Notes: generated by a model from the letters alone, not told the origin. A stretch of DNA of 52,608 bases from Cupriavidus cauae (GCF_008632125.1 NZ_VWRN01000050.1:1-52608), one strand, 5' to 3'. Shown: positions 7,787-16,678, counted from the first letter of the stretch. Numbers and translations are program-made.

Positions 7787-10159
7787 ATGCGGCAACGTTG
7801 GGCCGACCCGCAGTGGATGCTCATGGTGGCGTGGACGCTATCGCTGGGCTTCCCGCCCGCCCTGGCCGCCCAGGCAGCGGCGCCGACATCGCTGACAGCG
7901 GCGGTGCAGTCCGGCAATGCGTTGGCAGAAGAGGCCCCGCTCGAGGTAGTGCTCGACGTGATTCTCAATGGCGATGCCCTCGGTCTGGTTGCGCGATTCC
8001 GGTTGAGCGGTGGCCGGCTGTATGCCACACCGGAGGAGTTGCATGAGATGGGCATTCGCACCGATGACCTGACGGCCGGGCCGGACGGCACTATCGCGCT
8101 CGACAGGATTGGTGGCCTGTCCTACGAATACATGGCTTCACGCCAGCAGGTACGGCTGACCGCAGACAACGCCCGCCGGCGGCCGCACCTCGTGGAGACG
8201 ATGCCGCGTCGCTCCGTCACCGTCACGCCGGGTACTGGATTGCTGCTGAACTACGACGCCTATGCGCAGCCAGGCACAGCCGCTACGGTGGGCCTGTACA
8301 GCGAGCAGCGCTTCTTTTTCTCGCAGGGCGTAATTTCCAATACCGGCTTTGCGACCTTCTATCGCGATCAGAACCGGTTCATCCGACTCGACACCAGCTA
8401 CACCCGTCCCGACCCTTCCGGCCTGACGACACTGCAGGTGGGCGACACGATTTCCGGCGCGCTGTCATGGAGCCGATCTGTCAGGCTCGGGGGCGTGCAG
8501 TATCGCCGCAACTTTGCGCTGCGCCCCGACATGGTGACCTATCCGGTGCCGCAGTTGGGCGCGACTGCCGCGGTGCCGAGCGCCGTCGACCTGTATGTCA
8601 ATAACGTGCGCCAATACAGCGGCCAGGTGCCCAGCGGCCCGTTCGTGCTGAGCGGCGCGCCGGCGTTGACCGGTGCGGGTCAGGCCACCATTGTCATGCG
8701 CGATGTGCTCGGTCGCGACGTGGCCACGTCGGTGCCCTTGTATGTCGATACGCGCATGATGGCTGCGGGCCTGGTGGATTACGCCATCGAGGCCGGCTTC
8801 CTGCGCGAGCAGTACGGCGTCAGCTCCTTCCAGTATGGCAGCCAGCTTGCGGCGAGCGGCTCGCTGCGCTATGGCTGGAGCTCGGCGGTGACGCTCGAAG
8901 GCCATGTCGAGGCGATGCCGGGCACTTACGTCAGCGGCGCGGGCCTGCTCTGGCGGCTTGGCGGCGCCGGCGTGATCAACGCCGCGGCCGCGGGCAGCAG
9001 CGGCCGCGGCAACGGGGCGCTGTTCTCGCTGGGCTATCAGTTGCGCACGCCTGCACTGACCCTGGACTTGCAGGGTAGCCGCACCGCGGGCAAGTTCACC
9101 GACCTCGCTGCACGCGCCGGTGCACCGTTTCCGGCGGCGTTGTACCGCGCGACCTTCGCCATGCCGGTGGCACGCAACGGCAATGTGGCGCTCAATTACG
9201 TCCATCTGGACGATGGACTGTTGGGCCGCTCGCGCATCGGCTCCATTGCCTTCACGACGCAGCTTGCCCGCGACTATTCGCTGAGCCTGAGCGCCTACCG
9301 TGATTTCGCCGAACCCCGCTTGCAAGGGGTGCTGTTGACCCTCACCGCCGTCATCGGCCCATCAGGGTCTGCCTCGGTGTCGGCGGGCAGCGACGCAGGC
9401 AGGGCAACGCTCTACGCCAACGCCGGCCGCACGCCCGATTTTGACGGCGGCTGGGGCTGGCAGGTGCAGGGGAGCCGAAACGCCGGACTGTCCCGTGGGC
9501 TGGCCCAACTGACCTATCGTGGCCCGTATGGCGAGCTGCTTGGCGGCGTGCAATCGTTCGATGGGCAAGTCCGCACGGCCCTGAATGCGACCGGCTCTGT
9601 GGTCGCGATGGACGGGGCCGTATTGCCCGCGCGCCGGGTCACCGATGGCTTTGCCTTGGTTTCCACGGGCGGCCATGCGGGCGTACCGGTGTTGGTCGAG
9701 AACCGTCGGATTGGCGTCACCGATCGCAATGGGCATTTCCTCGTACCGAACCTGATGCCGTATCAGGCCAATCGCGTGGGCATCGATGCGCTCGCGCTGC
9801 CGGCCAATACCCGGCTGAGCCAGCCGACACTGAACGTCGCCCCGGCCTGGCAGGCGGGGGCGCTGGCGCACTTCGACATCACGCCAATTCGCGGTGGCCA
9901 GGTGGTGCTGGCCGATGACGCCGGCCGGCCGCTGCCTGCCGGCACCGTGGCGCGATTGTTGGCGGCCGACGATGCCGGCACCGTACTGGCCACCACGATG
10001 GTCGGCTACGACGGCCTGGTCTACTTCGACAGCTGGTCGGACCGCAACGTCATCGAAGCCGAGCCGCCGGCGGGCAGATGCCGCGCCACGTTTGGCTATC
10101 AGGCCTCCGCGTCGCCGCTGCCGATGATGGGCCGCGTCACTTGCCAGCCGGTGCCATGA
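7787..10159 (+). CDS. Outer membrane usher of the pilus (FimD/CsuD family)
   Basis: This is the outer-membrane pore that assembles and exports pilin. From the ATG at 7787 it is 790 residues, normal for the family, with a signal peptide ending near ALAAQA. A GTG at 7751 has a better ribosome site (AAGGA) and would add 12 residues; it is an equally valid start. Visible elements are the N-terminal chaperone-binding domain (LDVILNGDALGLVARFRL), the beta-barrel and plug segment with YVNNVRQYSGQVPSGPF and VLGRDVATSVPLYVD, and the C-terminal domains ending in the Cys-containing CRATFGYQ. Its stop overlaps the tip-protein start as ATGA. Confidence 0.93.
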   Translation: MRQRWADPQWMLMVAWTLSLGFPPALAAQAAAPTSLTAAVQSGNALAEEAPLEVVLDVILNGDALGLVARFRLSGGRLYATPEELHEMGIRTDDLTAGPDGTIALDRIGGLSYEYMASRQQVRLTADNARRRPHLVETMPRRSVTVTPGTGLLLNYDAYAQPGTAATVGLYSEQRFFFSQGVISNTGFATFYRDQNRFIRLDTSYTRPDPSGLTTLQVGDTISGALSWSRSVRLGGVQYRRNFALRPDMVTYPVPQLGATAAVPSAVDLYVNNVRQYSGQVPSGPFVLSGAPALTGAGQATIVMRDVLGRDVATSVPLYVDTRMMAAGLVDYAIEAGFLREQYGVSSFQYGSQLAASGSLRYGWSSAVTLEGHVEAMPGTYVSGAGLLWRLGGAGVINAAAAGSSGRGNGALFSLGYQLRTPALTLDLQGSRTAGKFTDLAARAGAPFPAALYRATFAMPVARNGNVALNYVHLDDGLLGRSRIGSIAFTTQLARDYSLSLSAYRDFAEPRLQGVLLTLTAVIGPSGSASVSAGSDAGRATLYANAGRTPDFDGGWGWQVQGSRNAGLSRGLAQLTYRGPYGELLGGVQSFDGQVRTALNATGSVVAMDGAVLPARRVTDGFALVSTGGHAGVPVLVENRRIGVTDRNGHFLVPNLMPYQANRVGIDALALPANTRLSQPTLNVAPAWQAGALAHFDITPIRGGQVVLADDAGRPLPAGTVARLLAADDAGTVLATTMVGYDGLVYFDSWSDRNVIEAEPPAGRCRATFGYQASASPLPMMGRVTCQPVP

Positions 10160-11127
10160 TGAAGCGCGCCGGCATCTTGACCATCCTCGCCACAGTGCTT
10201 CTGTGGGGGCTTGCGCTGCCGCTGACGGCGCACGGCCAGACCTGTACGGCGACCGCGTCCAATGTCGTCTTCAATAGCGTGAGCCCGGTGTCGGGCGCTG
10301 CCGCAACGGCGAACGGCACGATCTCGATCCAGTGCACCGGCTTCGCGCTTGGGCGCGCGCGCGTCTGCCTGGGTATCGGCACGGGCTCTGGTGGCACCAC
10401 CATGCTTCCTCGCACCCTGACCAGTGGCAGCGGGACGCTGAACTACAACCTCTATGCGAACAGTGGCTACACCACGGTGTGGGGCACGCGCGGGGCGTCG
10501 GGCACCAGCTACGTCCAGCTCGACATCCCGATGACGCTCGGTACCGGGCAAGCGACCGTGACGGTGTATGGCCAAGTTCCGGCCAACCAGAGTGCAGTCC
10601 GAGCCGGCGCCTATCAATCATCGTTCACGTCGGCGTTTACCGAAATGAACTATGCCGAGTACGTCTTGATCGGCCCCAACTGCGCCACGCTGACCAGCCC
10701 CGTCGCGCGCTTTCCTTTCACCGTGACGGCAAACGTCGTCAGCGACTGCGTCATCACAGCTACCGACGTGGACTTCGGCACGCGCGGCGTGCTGGCTGCC
10801 GCGTCGACTGCGACTGGCACCATTACCGCCCGCTGCACCAATGGCAGCCCCTACACCCTGTCGATCAATGCTGGCACGTCAGCCGGCGCTTCCATCGGCA
10901 ACAGGCGCATGCAACGCAGCGGCGGCACAGAACAGGTCAGCTACCAGCTGTATCAGAACGCGGGCTATTCGATCCCCTGGGGGGATGGCACCGCCGGCAC
11001 GAGTGTTTTGTCGGGCACTGGAACCGGTACCGCGCAGACCTATACCGTCTACGGCCGTGTGCCGGCGCAAATCACGCCGATCGCGGGAACCTACGTCGAT
11101 ACGGTCACCGTCACGGTCACCTACTGA
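10156..11127 (+). CDS. Two-domain spore-coat-U tip adhesin (CsuE-like)
   Basis: This encodes 323 residues from the ATG at 10156, which overlaps the usher stop (ATGA); a second ATG follows directly. A signal peptide ends near HGQT. There are two SCPU domains: about residues 26-175, with TCTATASNVVFNSVSP, and about 195-323, with DCVITATDVDFGTRGVL and the terminal strand DTVTVTVTY. The second domain closely resembles the pilin at 6439, while the first is more divergent, as expected for a tip adhesin with a receptor-binding domain. It is the last gene of the operon. Its length and two-domain build match CsuE-type tip subunits of archaic pili that promote attachment. Confidence 0.9.
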   Translation: MMKRAGILTILATVLLWGLALPLTAHGQTCTATASNVVFNSVSPVSGAAATANGTISIQCTGFALGRARVCLGIGTGSGGTTMLPRTLTSGSGTLNYNLYANSGYTTVWGTRGASGTSYVQLDIPMTLGTGQATVTVYGQVPANQSAVRAGAYQSSFTSAFTEMNYAEYVLIGPNCATLTSPVARFPFTVTANVVSDCVITATDVDFGTRGVLAAASTATGTITARCTNGSPYTLSINAGTSAGASIGNRRMQRSGGTEQVSYQLYQNAGYSIPWGDGTAGTSVLSGTGTGTAQTYTVYGRVPAQITPIAGTYVDTVTVTVTY

Positions 11128-11448
11128 GGAGTGTCCCGCCTCGCGGTCTGTGACTGTGGCCGGCACATAGCAGGCCGGAGTCTGTAGGACGAATCCTTGC
11201 CGAAATGGGGCAGCGGCCTACGGCGGCGCATGTCCTTGCTGCGGAATACTGCCGGAAACGCCTCTGTGTGGTGCCGTGCTCTCGCTCCTGTTGCTGACCT
11301 TCGCCGCGATCGGACTGATCGCCATTGTGATTTACCTGTCCCGATAATCCATCGGAATAAGTCCTTCTTGCACAAGCGGCTGCGTAAGGCGTTTCTCGGG
11401 ACAATGCTTGAACGGCGCGCTTGGATACGAGCCGCGCGACGAACACCG
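11128..11448. other. Intergenic, no convincing gene
   Basis: This stretch separates the pilus operon from the recombinase site. A short frame ends at 11347 with a hydrophobic helix (LSLLLLTFAAIGLIAIVIYL) but has no good start, so it could be the tail of a decayed membrane protein. No terminator with a T-tract was seen after the tip gene. Confidence 0.35.
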
Positions 11449-11478
11449 CTATTACGATAAGTGTTCTTATCGTAATAG
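11449..11478. promoter_or_regulatory. Inverted-repeat site, candidate recombinase core site
   Basis: Perfect 12-bp inverted arms CTATTACGATAA (11449-11460) and TTATCGTAATAG (11467-11478) flank a 6-bp spacer GTGTTC. Two inverted arms around a 6-8 bp centre is the layout of a tyrosine-recombinase crossover site, and the recombinase gene starts 28 bp downstream. The second recombinase copy keeps only the right arm (26841-26852). It could alternatively be an operator for the recombinase gene. Confidence 0.55.
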
Positions 11479-11505
11479 CCATTTGGGTGCGCTAAACTGG
11501 CCCCC

Positions 11506-13236
11506 ATGAAATCGCGCCTGACCCTAACTAACTCCGCATCTGCCGCCAGCGCCGGTATGGATGCGGCCTCGGCCGATGCCTCCACGGCATTCCCCGATGC
11601 CGCCTCCCTGGCCGCGCTGCGCGCCTGGCATGCCGGCCTGAGCTCCCGACAAGCCGTGGCGCAATACCTGGGGCAGGAGAGGGCGCGCGGCCAATCCTCG
11701 CGCGCCGTGCTCGGTCGCATTCGCCGCCGGCTTGCCGCGCTGGCACGCGAGCGCGGCCGCGACGATCTGACCGCGTTGTTCGAGATGCCGGCGTCGGAGC
11801 GGGTGGCGCAGGGCAGGGCGGCCGACCGTGCTATCGAGGTCCTGCGCACGCTGCCGACGCCACGGCCTGCGATCACCGACGACATCGGCCGCTGGCTACC
11901 GGCCCGCGCCGTCGCCGCCTTGCGCGCCCACGGCATCGAGACGCTGGCGGCGTTGACCGTGCGCGTGCCCAGGCGCCGCCGCTGGTGGGCGGCCATCCCG
12001 AGGCTGGGCGCTGCCAGCGCCAGGCAGATCGAGGCGTTCTTCGCCGCGCATCCCGAGCTGACCGAACGGGCGCGCGCGTTGATCGTGCAGGAGCGACGCA
12101 GCGTCGTCGTGCCATGGGAGCAGTTGCGCCTGCCTCATGAAGTCGACGGCTCGCAAGGGCGGTTTCGCGCACCGCGCGAGAGCTGCACCTTGACCGCGGA
12201 CAACGACTACGAGGCGGTGCAGGCCTGGCTGGCCCTGCACGAGTCGCCCGCCACTCATCGCACCTACCGCAAGGAAGCGGAACGGCTGATTCTGTGGGCC
12301 ATCGTCGAGCGTCAGCGGCCGCTGTCGTCGTTGACTACCGAGGACGCCGTCGCCTACCGCGCCTTCCTGCGCCGGCCCACGCCACGAGAGCGGTGGGTCG
12401 GGCCGCCACGCCCGCGCTCGTCGCCGGACTGGCGGCCGTTCACCGGTGCGCTGGCCGCACGCTCGGTCGCCCATGCCCTGACCATCGTGGGGGCGATGTT
12501 CCGCTGGCTGGTCGAGCAACGCTACGTGCTGGCCAATCCCTTCGCCGGCATCAAGGTGCGCGGCGGCGGCCGCACCGCGGCGCTGGACAATTCGCGCGCC
12601 TTTACCGACGGTGAATGGAAGTTGGTGCGGACCATTGCCGACGGGCTTGAATGGTCCCACGGCTGGGAGGCCGCCGCGGCGCAGCGCCTGCGCTTCGTGC
12701 TGGATTTTGCCTATGCGACGGGGCTCCGGCCCAGCGAGCTGGTAGGCGTCACGCTCGGGGATGTTCGGATCGACCCGGAAGGCGATGAATGGCTCGAGCT
12801 GACCGGGAAGGGCGGGCGCAGCGGCAAGGTGGCCTTGCCGCCGTTGGCCCGGCGGGCCTTGGAGCGCTACCTGACGGAACGCGGGCTGCCCATCAGTCGG
12901 CGTTTGTGGCGTCCCGAGGTTCGCCTGGTCGGTGATCTGGGCGGCGAGCCCGAGATCGGCATCTCCAGCACGCGGCTATGGCATGTGGTGAAGCGGTTCT
13001 TCAAGCTGGCTGCGGATGTCATTGGTGCGGACCATCCCGCGGCCGCGGACAAGCTGCGCCGCGCCAGTCCACACTGGATGCGCCATACGCACGCCACACA
13101 CGCGCTAGGAAGCGGCGCGGAACTGACCATCGTTCGAGACAACCTGCGGCATGCGTCCGTCTCGACGACGTCGGTCTATCTGCATAGCGATGAAGTCAAA
13201 CGGGCCCGGCAGATCGGAGAGGCATTTGGGGCCTAA
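11506..13236 (+). CDS. Tyrosine recombinase/integrase, copy 1
   Basis: This is a site-specific DNA recombinase of the phage-integrase family, 576 residues. The C-terminal catalytic domain (about 370-570) has the full active site: R408 in ATGLRPSELV, H523 and R526 in HWMRHTHATH, H549 in LRHAS, and the nucleophile Y558 in STTSVYLH. A core-binding SAM-like domain (about 235-350) precedes it. An unusual N-terminal ~220-residue region is Arg/Ala-rich and includes a helix-hairpin-like stretch (RWWAAIPRLGAASARQIEAF). It is nearly identical to the gene at 26880 (about 33 differences in 576 residues), with near-identity in the last 340 bp. It lies immediately downstream of an inverted-repeat core site. 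There is no adjacent excisionase. Confidence 0.93.
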   Translation: MKSRLTLTNSASAASAGMDAASADASTAFPDAASLAALRAWHAGLSSRQAVAQYLGQERARGQSSRAVLGRIRRRLAALARERGRDDLTALFEMPASERVAQGRAADRAIEVLRTLPTPRPAITDDIGRWLPARAVAALRAHGIETLAALTVRVPRRRRWWAAIPRLGAASARQIEAFFAAHPELTERARALIVQERRSVVVPWEQLRLPHEVDGSQGRFRAPRESCTLTADNDYEAVQAWLALHESPATHRTYRKEAERLILWAIVERQRPLSSLTTEDAVAYRAFLRRPTPRERWVGPPRPRSSPDWRPFTGALAARSVAHALTIVGAMFRWLVEQRYVLANPFAGIKVRGGGRTAALDNSRAFTDGEWKLVRTIADGLEWSHGWEAAAAQRLRFVLDFAYATGLRPSELVGVTLGDVRIDPEGDEWLELTGKGGRSGKVALPPLARRALERYLTERGLPISRRLWRPEVRLVGDLGGEPEIGISSTRLWHVVKRFFKLAADVIGADHPAAADKLRRASPHWMRHTHATHALGSGAELTIVRDNLRHASVSTTSVYLHSDEVKRARQIGEAFGA

Positions 13237-13560
13237 ATGACACCCGCAAGGGCGTCCATAGCGGGCTGTACGGACGAACAAGGGGTTGCAATCTTGCCCC
13301 TTCGTTGCCGAGCGGTGCCGGCTCAAAACACGGAATCCTTCAAGCCGAATCCCCTTGTTGGCATCACGGCGACCGTCATGCTGTCGGCGTGTGGCCCCGC
13401 CGCGCACAGGGCGATCGCCCGCCGTGCATGGTGCACGGACAGGGGTATCTCGCAGGCGGGCGCGCGAGCACGTGCAAACGGTAGAGAGCACAACGCGCCA
13501 GCATGGTTCCGGCTGTCCCGTCATCGGAACTGCCAGCATCCGTGAGCGCCTAGGGGGCGG
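13237..13560. other. Recombinase 3' flank with a 235-bp segment absent from copy 2
   Basis: Bases 13237-13283 and 13519-13560 are also found after the second recombinase gene, where they are directly joined. The segment 13284-13518 is present only here, so it is either an insertion or a deletion in copy 2. It contains no recognisable gene. Confidence 0.5.
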
Positions 13561-13713
13561 GTAACAAATTTATGCAAAAACGGGTAACAAACTTCTGCAA
13601 ATTAACGTGCGTTGTTTTGCGTAATTTTGTTACTCACACACTGACGGCGTGACGCTGCTTGTCGCTTGCCTAGTAACAAATTTAGTTGAACAAACTTTGC
13701 AGAAAATTGTTAC
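13561..13713. repeat. Cluster of five 19-bp GTAACAAA-type repeats
   Basis: Direct copies begin at 13561, 13584 and 13673; inverted copies lie at 13615-13633 and 13695-13713. The consensus is GTAACAAAYTTMTGCAAAW; the copy at 13673 matches only in its first 12 bases. The tract is distinctly AT-rich against its surroundings. The arrangement resembles iterons or multiple protein-binding sites at a mobile-element end. The first two copies recur after the second recombinase gene. Confidence 0.75.
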
Positions 13714-13816
13714 TCCGTTGAACGGTTCAACTTAAAGTGTTCTTTGGATGTACGGCGGCCATGTTACATCTTCAGTCTGTCAGGTAGCGTGCGAAGGGGC
13801 GTGTCTCCCCGGCAGG

Positions 13817-14407
13817 TTATTCGTCTGCCAGTTTAAACGTGCCGTCGCCGCTCGCAATAATGCGTTCTGACCTGATCAGCGACGCCAGTCCTTCCAGGAC
13901 ATCGGCTACTTCCATCTCGAGCAGCTTGGCGATTTGGACCGCGTGCAACTTCTTGACGCTTGCACTGACGAGGTCGAGAATCTGGCCTTCGGGCCCCGAC
14001 TCATAAGGTAGCCAGCTCAGCCGGCGGTGCTTGTCTGCGGTCCTGTCAATCTCAGGTTCCCGCTCTCTTTGCCGTGCAAGAAGTCGGTTCCGCATTTGCT
14101 CGTCTTCTTCGGCACTGGCGCGCTGTCTCTCGCGCTCTGCCGCAAGCCGCTGCGGACCTTGAGCAATAAAGGCGTCCATCACCTCGATCGGTCCCTTTCG
14201 GAAAGGCACTCCTCGAAATGCGCCGTGCTCATATAGCAGCTGTCGCAACCGTTCACATCGATACGATTCGCTCTCGCAGACGTCGGGTAGGTATTGCGCC
14301 TGTTGTTCCGCCGGTATGTCACGGTAGTAACGGCCACCAATCATGACGTAGCGCTCGATGAGGCGGAGCAACAGGTCTTCTCTGCTTAGTTCGTCGGGGT
14401 TTCCCAT
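13817..14407 (-). CDS. Hypothetical protein within the repeat cluster
   Basis: This encodes 196 residues from the ATG at 14407. It has three visible parts: an N-terminal helical region rich in Tyr, Arg and Glu with one Cys (about 1-75), a charged coiled-coil-like linker rich in Glu/Arg/Gln (about 85-125), and a C-terminal region (about 140-196) with the helix-helix-strand pattern of a winged helix (KKLHAVQIAKLLEMEVADVLEGLASLIRS is the core, residues approx 148-177). A 19-bp repeat lies 46 bp upstream of its start and five more lie just beyond its stop, so it may bind them. No family is recognised; the DNA-binding role is inference. Confidence 0.6.
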   Translation of the reverse strand: MGNPDELSREDLLLRLIERYVMIGGRYYRDIPAEQQAQYLPDVCESESYRCERLRQLLYEHGAFRGVPFRKGPIEVMDAFIAQGPQRLAAERERQRASAEEDEQMRNRLLARQREREPEIDRTADKHRRLSWLPYESGPEGQILDLVSASVKKLHAVQIAKLLEMEVADVLEGLASLIRSERIIASGDGTFKLADE

Positions 14408-14452
14408 TGCCGCTCACAATGAAAAGAGGGCTGGCTCATCGAGTTAAAAATT

Positions 14453-14471
14453 GTAACAAATCTGTGCAGAA
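14453..14471 (+). repeat. Sixth 19-bp repeat copy, upstream of the 196-residue gene
   Basis: GTAACAAATCTGTGCAGAA matches the repeat consensus at the GTAACAAA and TGCA positions. It lies in the promoter region of the minus-strand gene starting at 14407 and could be an autoregulatory site. Confidence 0.6.
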
Positions 14472-14483
14472 ATCGAGCGGGCG

Positions 14484-14840
14484 GTGCCGGTGAGCCGGCG
14501 GCTATCTGCGGCGCTGCACGCTCACTGGCGCGATCGCGATGACCCGCTCTGCTATGCGTTGGGTTATCTGCGGGGCGTTCGCGCGCCACGAACCAACATG
14601 GTCGCGACTGCTACGCAACCATCACACTATAGCGCGCGTGGCCTTCGGCAACTGGTGTGGCGGGCCATGTCCGCGTTTAACGCGTCTCTCACCCTCAATG
14701 AGCGTGACCTGGGTCAGTGGTCTGCGCACATACGGCCTGGCGATTTGTCGCATGGTGTCGTGGCACGGGCGCTACCCGAACGATTGCGCGGCAAAGATGG
14801 TCCGCTGCAAATTACCGTGCGACAGCGACTTCGGCGCTGA
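14484..14840 (+). CDS. Doubtful small basic protein
   Basis: This is an open frame of 118 residues from a GTG at 14484, rich in Arg, Leu and Ala. It has plausible helical segments (LSAALHAHW, YALGYLRGV, RGLRQLVWRAMSAF) but no ribosome site and no recognised motif. It converges on the gene ending at 14861 with a 20-bp gap. Competing frames exist on the same strand. It may be non-coding. Confidence 0.3.
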   Translation: MPVSRRLSAALHAHWRDRDDPLCYALGYLRGVRAPRTNMVATATQPSHYSARGLRQLVWRAMSAFNASLTLNERDLGQWSAHIRPGDLSHGVVARALPERLRGKDGPLQITVRQRLRR

Positions 14841-14860
14841 CTGGACGAGGCCGTCAGCGA

Positions 14861-15343
14861 TCAGGTGTCATGCTCGGCGAACAGTTCCAGCCAGCCCGCG
14901 AGCCGATGGGACTGACACGCCTGCGCTAGTTGCCCGAGATTCCGCCAGAGCGTTGTGAAGGGGAGGTGTTGCTGGTTAGCGAGCTGCTCGATGGCGAGAA
15001 TCAGCAGTGAAAGCGGCGTCTCATCCAGCAGGTGCCCGAGATGAGGGAACCACTCGGACACCACGCGGCCTTCGGCCAGCATGGAGGCCAGCACGTCCGA
15101 CGGCAAAGAACCGCGGTAGCTGACGCTAGCTGTGCGGGCAGCCATGTCGAGCCAGGGGCGCGGTGCCAAGGGTTGCAGCGTCGAGATGTCGAGTCCTAAC
15201 ACGCGCACAATGCCGAGCGGGTCATCGGGGTCAGCAGCCACGGCCAAGAACCTCGCTTGGCGTGCGGACAGCTGCAGCGCCATCCGGCGCGCCGTCACCG
15301 CAGCCTGTTGCGCCGGCGTCAGCGCGAAAACGAAGTTAGTCAT
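14861..15343 (-). CDS. Hypothetical protein
   Basis: This encodes 160 residues from the ATG at 15343. It opens with MTNFVFALTPAQQAAVTARR, with further helices carrying AVAADPDDPLGIVRVLGLD, a segment SLPSDVLASMLAEGR and a Leu-rich C-terminal half (TPLSLLILAIEQLANQQ). It has no signal peptide, membrane helix or known motif, and appears alpha-helical and cytoplasmic. No family is recognised. It lies in the accessory stretch between the repeat cluster and the metal-efflux genes. Codon use is consistent with a genuine gene. Confidence 0.6.
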   Translation of the reverse strand: MTNFVFALTPAQQAAVTARRMALQLSARQARFLAVAADPDDPLGIVRVLGLDISTLQPLAPRPWLDMAARTASVSYRGSLPSDVLASMLAEGRVVSEWFPHLGHLLDETPLSLLILAIEQLANQQHLPFTTLWRNLGQLAQACQSHRLAGWLELFAEHDT

Positions 15344-15589
15344 GCCAGTTAAGCGGTGAGGGTAGCCATAGTATTACAGGTCCGTCACGCTGCACCCACC
15401 GTTCCCCGTGGGCTGGTACCTTGGTTCCGAATCCGCCCATACAGTGGGGCTGTGCGGGTTGGGCGAGGCGGCCCAGGCGCGATGTAGCCGCGCCGGTTCG
15501 CTTCTGTGGGGTGGCGCACACACGTGCGCCAATATGGCGTTGATCCACGCAGCGCCGCATAGCGACTTTTCGGCGGGTTCGAACGTGTC

Positions 15590-16648
15590 CTAATGGCTGT
15601 GCCTATGGTGCGTGTCCGGATAATGCGGATGCCGATGGATCAGCACCTCATGCCGATGCCAATGGCGGTGCGGTTCGGCCCCTTCCCACGGAAAGTCATG
15701 CTCATGTTGATGGTGCGCGTCGTGCCGGTGGGCATGGCTGTGCTCGAGCGGGTCATGGGTATGCTCATGCTCGTGCCGTTCCCGGAGGTGCAACCAGATG
15801 CCGAGTGCCATCAAAGCTGCGGCAAGCCAGAACGTGACGCCTGGCACGTCGGGCCATATCGCCAGCGATATGACGACGCCAAATACCGGCGCAATCGAAA
15901 AATAGGCGCCGGTCCGCGCAGTGCCCAGCCAGCGCAAGGCTATGACGAACAGGGCGAGACTGACGCCGTATCCCGCGAAGCCCACGACCATGGCAGCCAG
16001 TGTGCTCGCAAACGGCGGCAGATCCGCGCCGGTGGCAAATGCCAAGCTTGTATTGCAGACGCCGGCTACCAGTCCCTTCAGGCAGGCAATGACCAGCGCG
16101 TCGTTGTTGGAAACCTTGCGTGTGAGGTTGTTGTCGACGGCCCAGCAAAGGCACGCTGCCACGACCAGAATCGCCCCCGATGCGAATCTGACTTCGCCCG
16201 GCTGCCACGAGAGCAGGAGCCCGCCCGCCACGATCGCGACCATCCCTAGAACGATCTGACGATCGGCGTTTTCCTTGAAGACCACCCAGGCAATCACGGC
16301 GGTCAACACTCCTTCAACGTTCAGCAGCAGCGACGCGGTCGCGGCGCTTGTCTCGTTCAGGCCCGTCATCAATAGGGCCGGGCCGGCGACGCCCCCGGCA
16401 ATAATCGCGGCAAGCAGCCACGGCCACTCTGCGGGGGGAATGGCAAGCGTGCCGCCTTCGGCGCTTTGACGCGCACCAAAGAGTCGGCGGGCACCAATTG
16501 CGATGAGCAGGCCGATTCCGCTGCCCAAGTAAAGCAGTCCCGCCAACATCAGCGGCGATATTCCCCCGGTCAAAGCCTTGGCCAGCGGAGTGCTGGCTCC
16601 AAAAAGTATCGCGGCAGCGAGCGCCGGGGATGCTAAGCGTAGTGACAT
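15590..16648 (-). CDS. EamA/DMT-family transporter with His-rich C-terminal tail
   Basis: This encodes 352 residues from the ATG at 16648; the open frame upstream of it is not coding-like. About ten membrane helices form two EamA repeats (first starting MSLRLASPALAAAILFGAS, second near ASGAILVVAACLCWAVDNN). The last ~60 residues are a cytoplasmic tail with about twenty-five His in clusters such as HEHEHTHD and HYPDTHHRHSH. Family members export small metabolites. The His tail and the position divergent from a czc-type operon suggest it senses or moves a metal such as Ni, Co or Zn; that is inference. A 22-bp inverted repeat in the shared 134-bp promoter region could coregulate both directions. 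Confidence 0.88.
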   Translation of the reverse strand: MSLRLASPALAAAILFGASTPLAKALTGGISPLMLAGLLYLGSGIGLLIAIGARRLFGARQSAEGGTLAIPPAEWPWLLAAIIAGGVAGPALLMTGLNETSAATASLLLNVEGVLTAVIAWVVFKENADRQIVLGMVAIVAGGLLLSWQPGEVRFASGAILVVAACLCWAVDNNLTRKVSNNDALVIACLKGLVAGVCNTSLAFATGADLPPFASTLAAMVVGFAGYGVSLALFVIALRWLGTARTGAYFSIAPVFGVVISLAIWPDVPGVTFWLAAALMALGIWLHLRERHEHEHTHDPLEHSHAHRHDAHHQHEHDFPWEGAEPHRHWHRHEVLIHRHPHYPDTHHRHSH

Positions 16649-16678
16649 GGCGTATTGCGGTTGGCATAGCGGAATGGC

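Noticed and set aside
11128..11448. tRNA gene as integration target beside the recombinase
   Set aside because: I could find no cloverleaf-like sequence; the only structure is the inverted-repeat core site at 11449-11478.
13561..13713. CRISPR-like reading of the 19-bp repeats
   Set aside because: Copies are in both orientations with irregular spacing and no spacer units of constant length.
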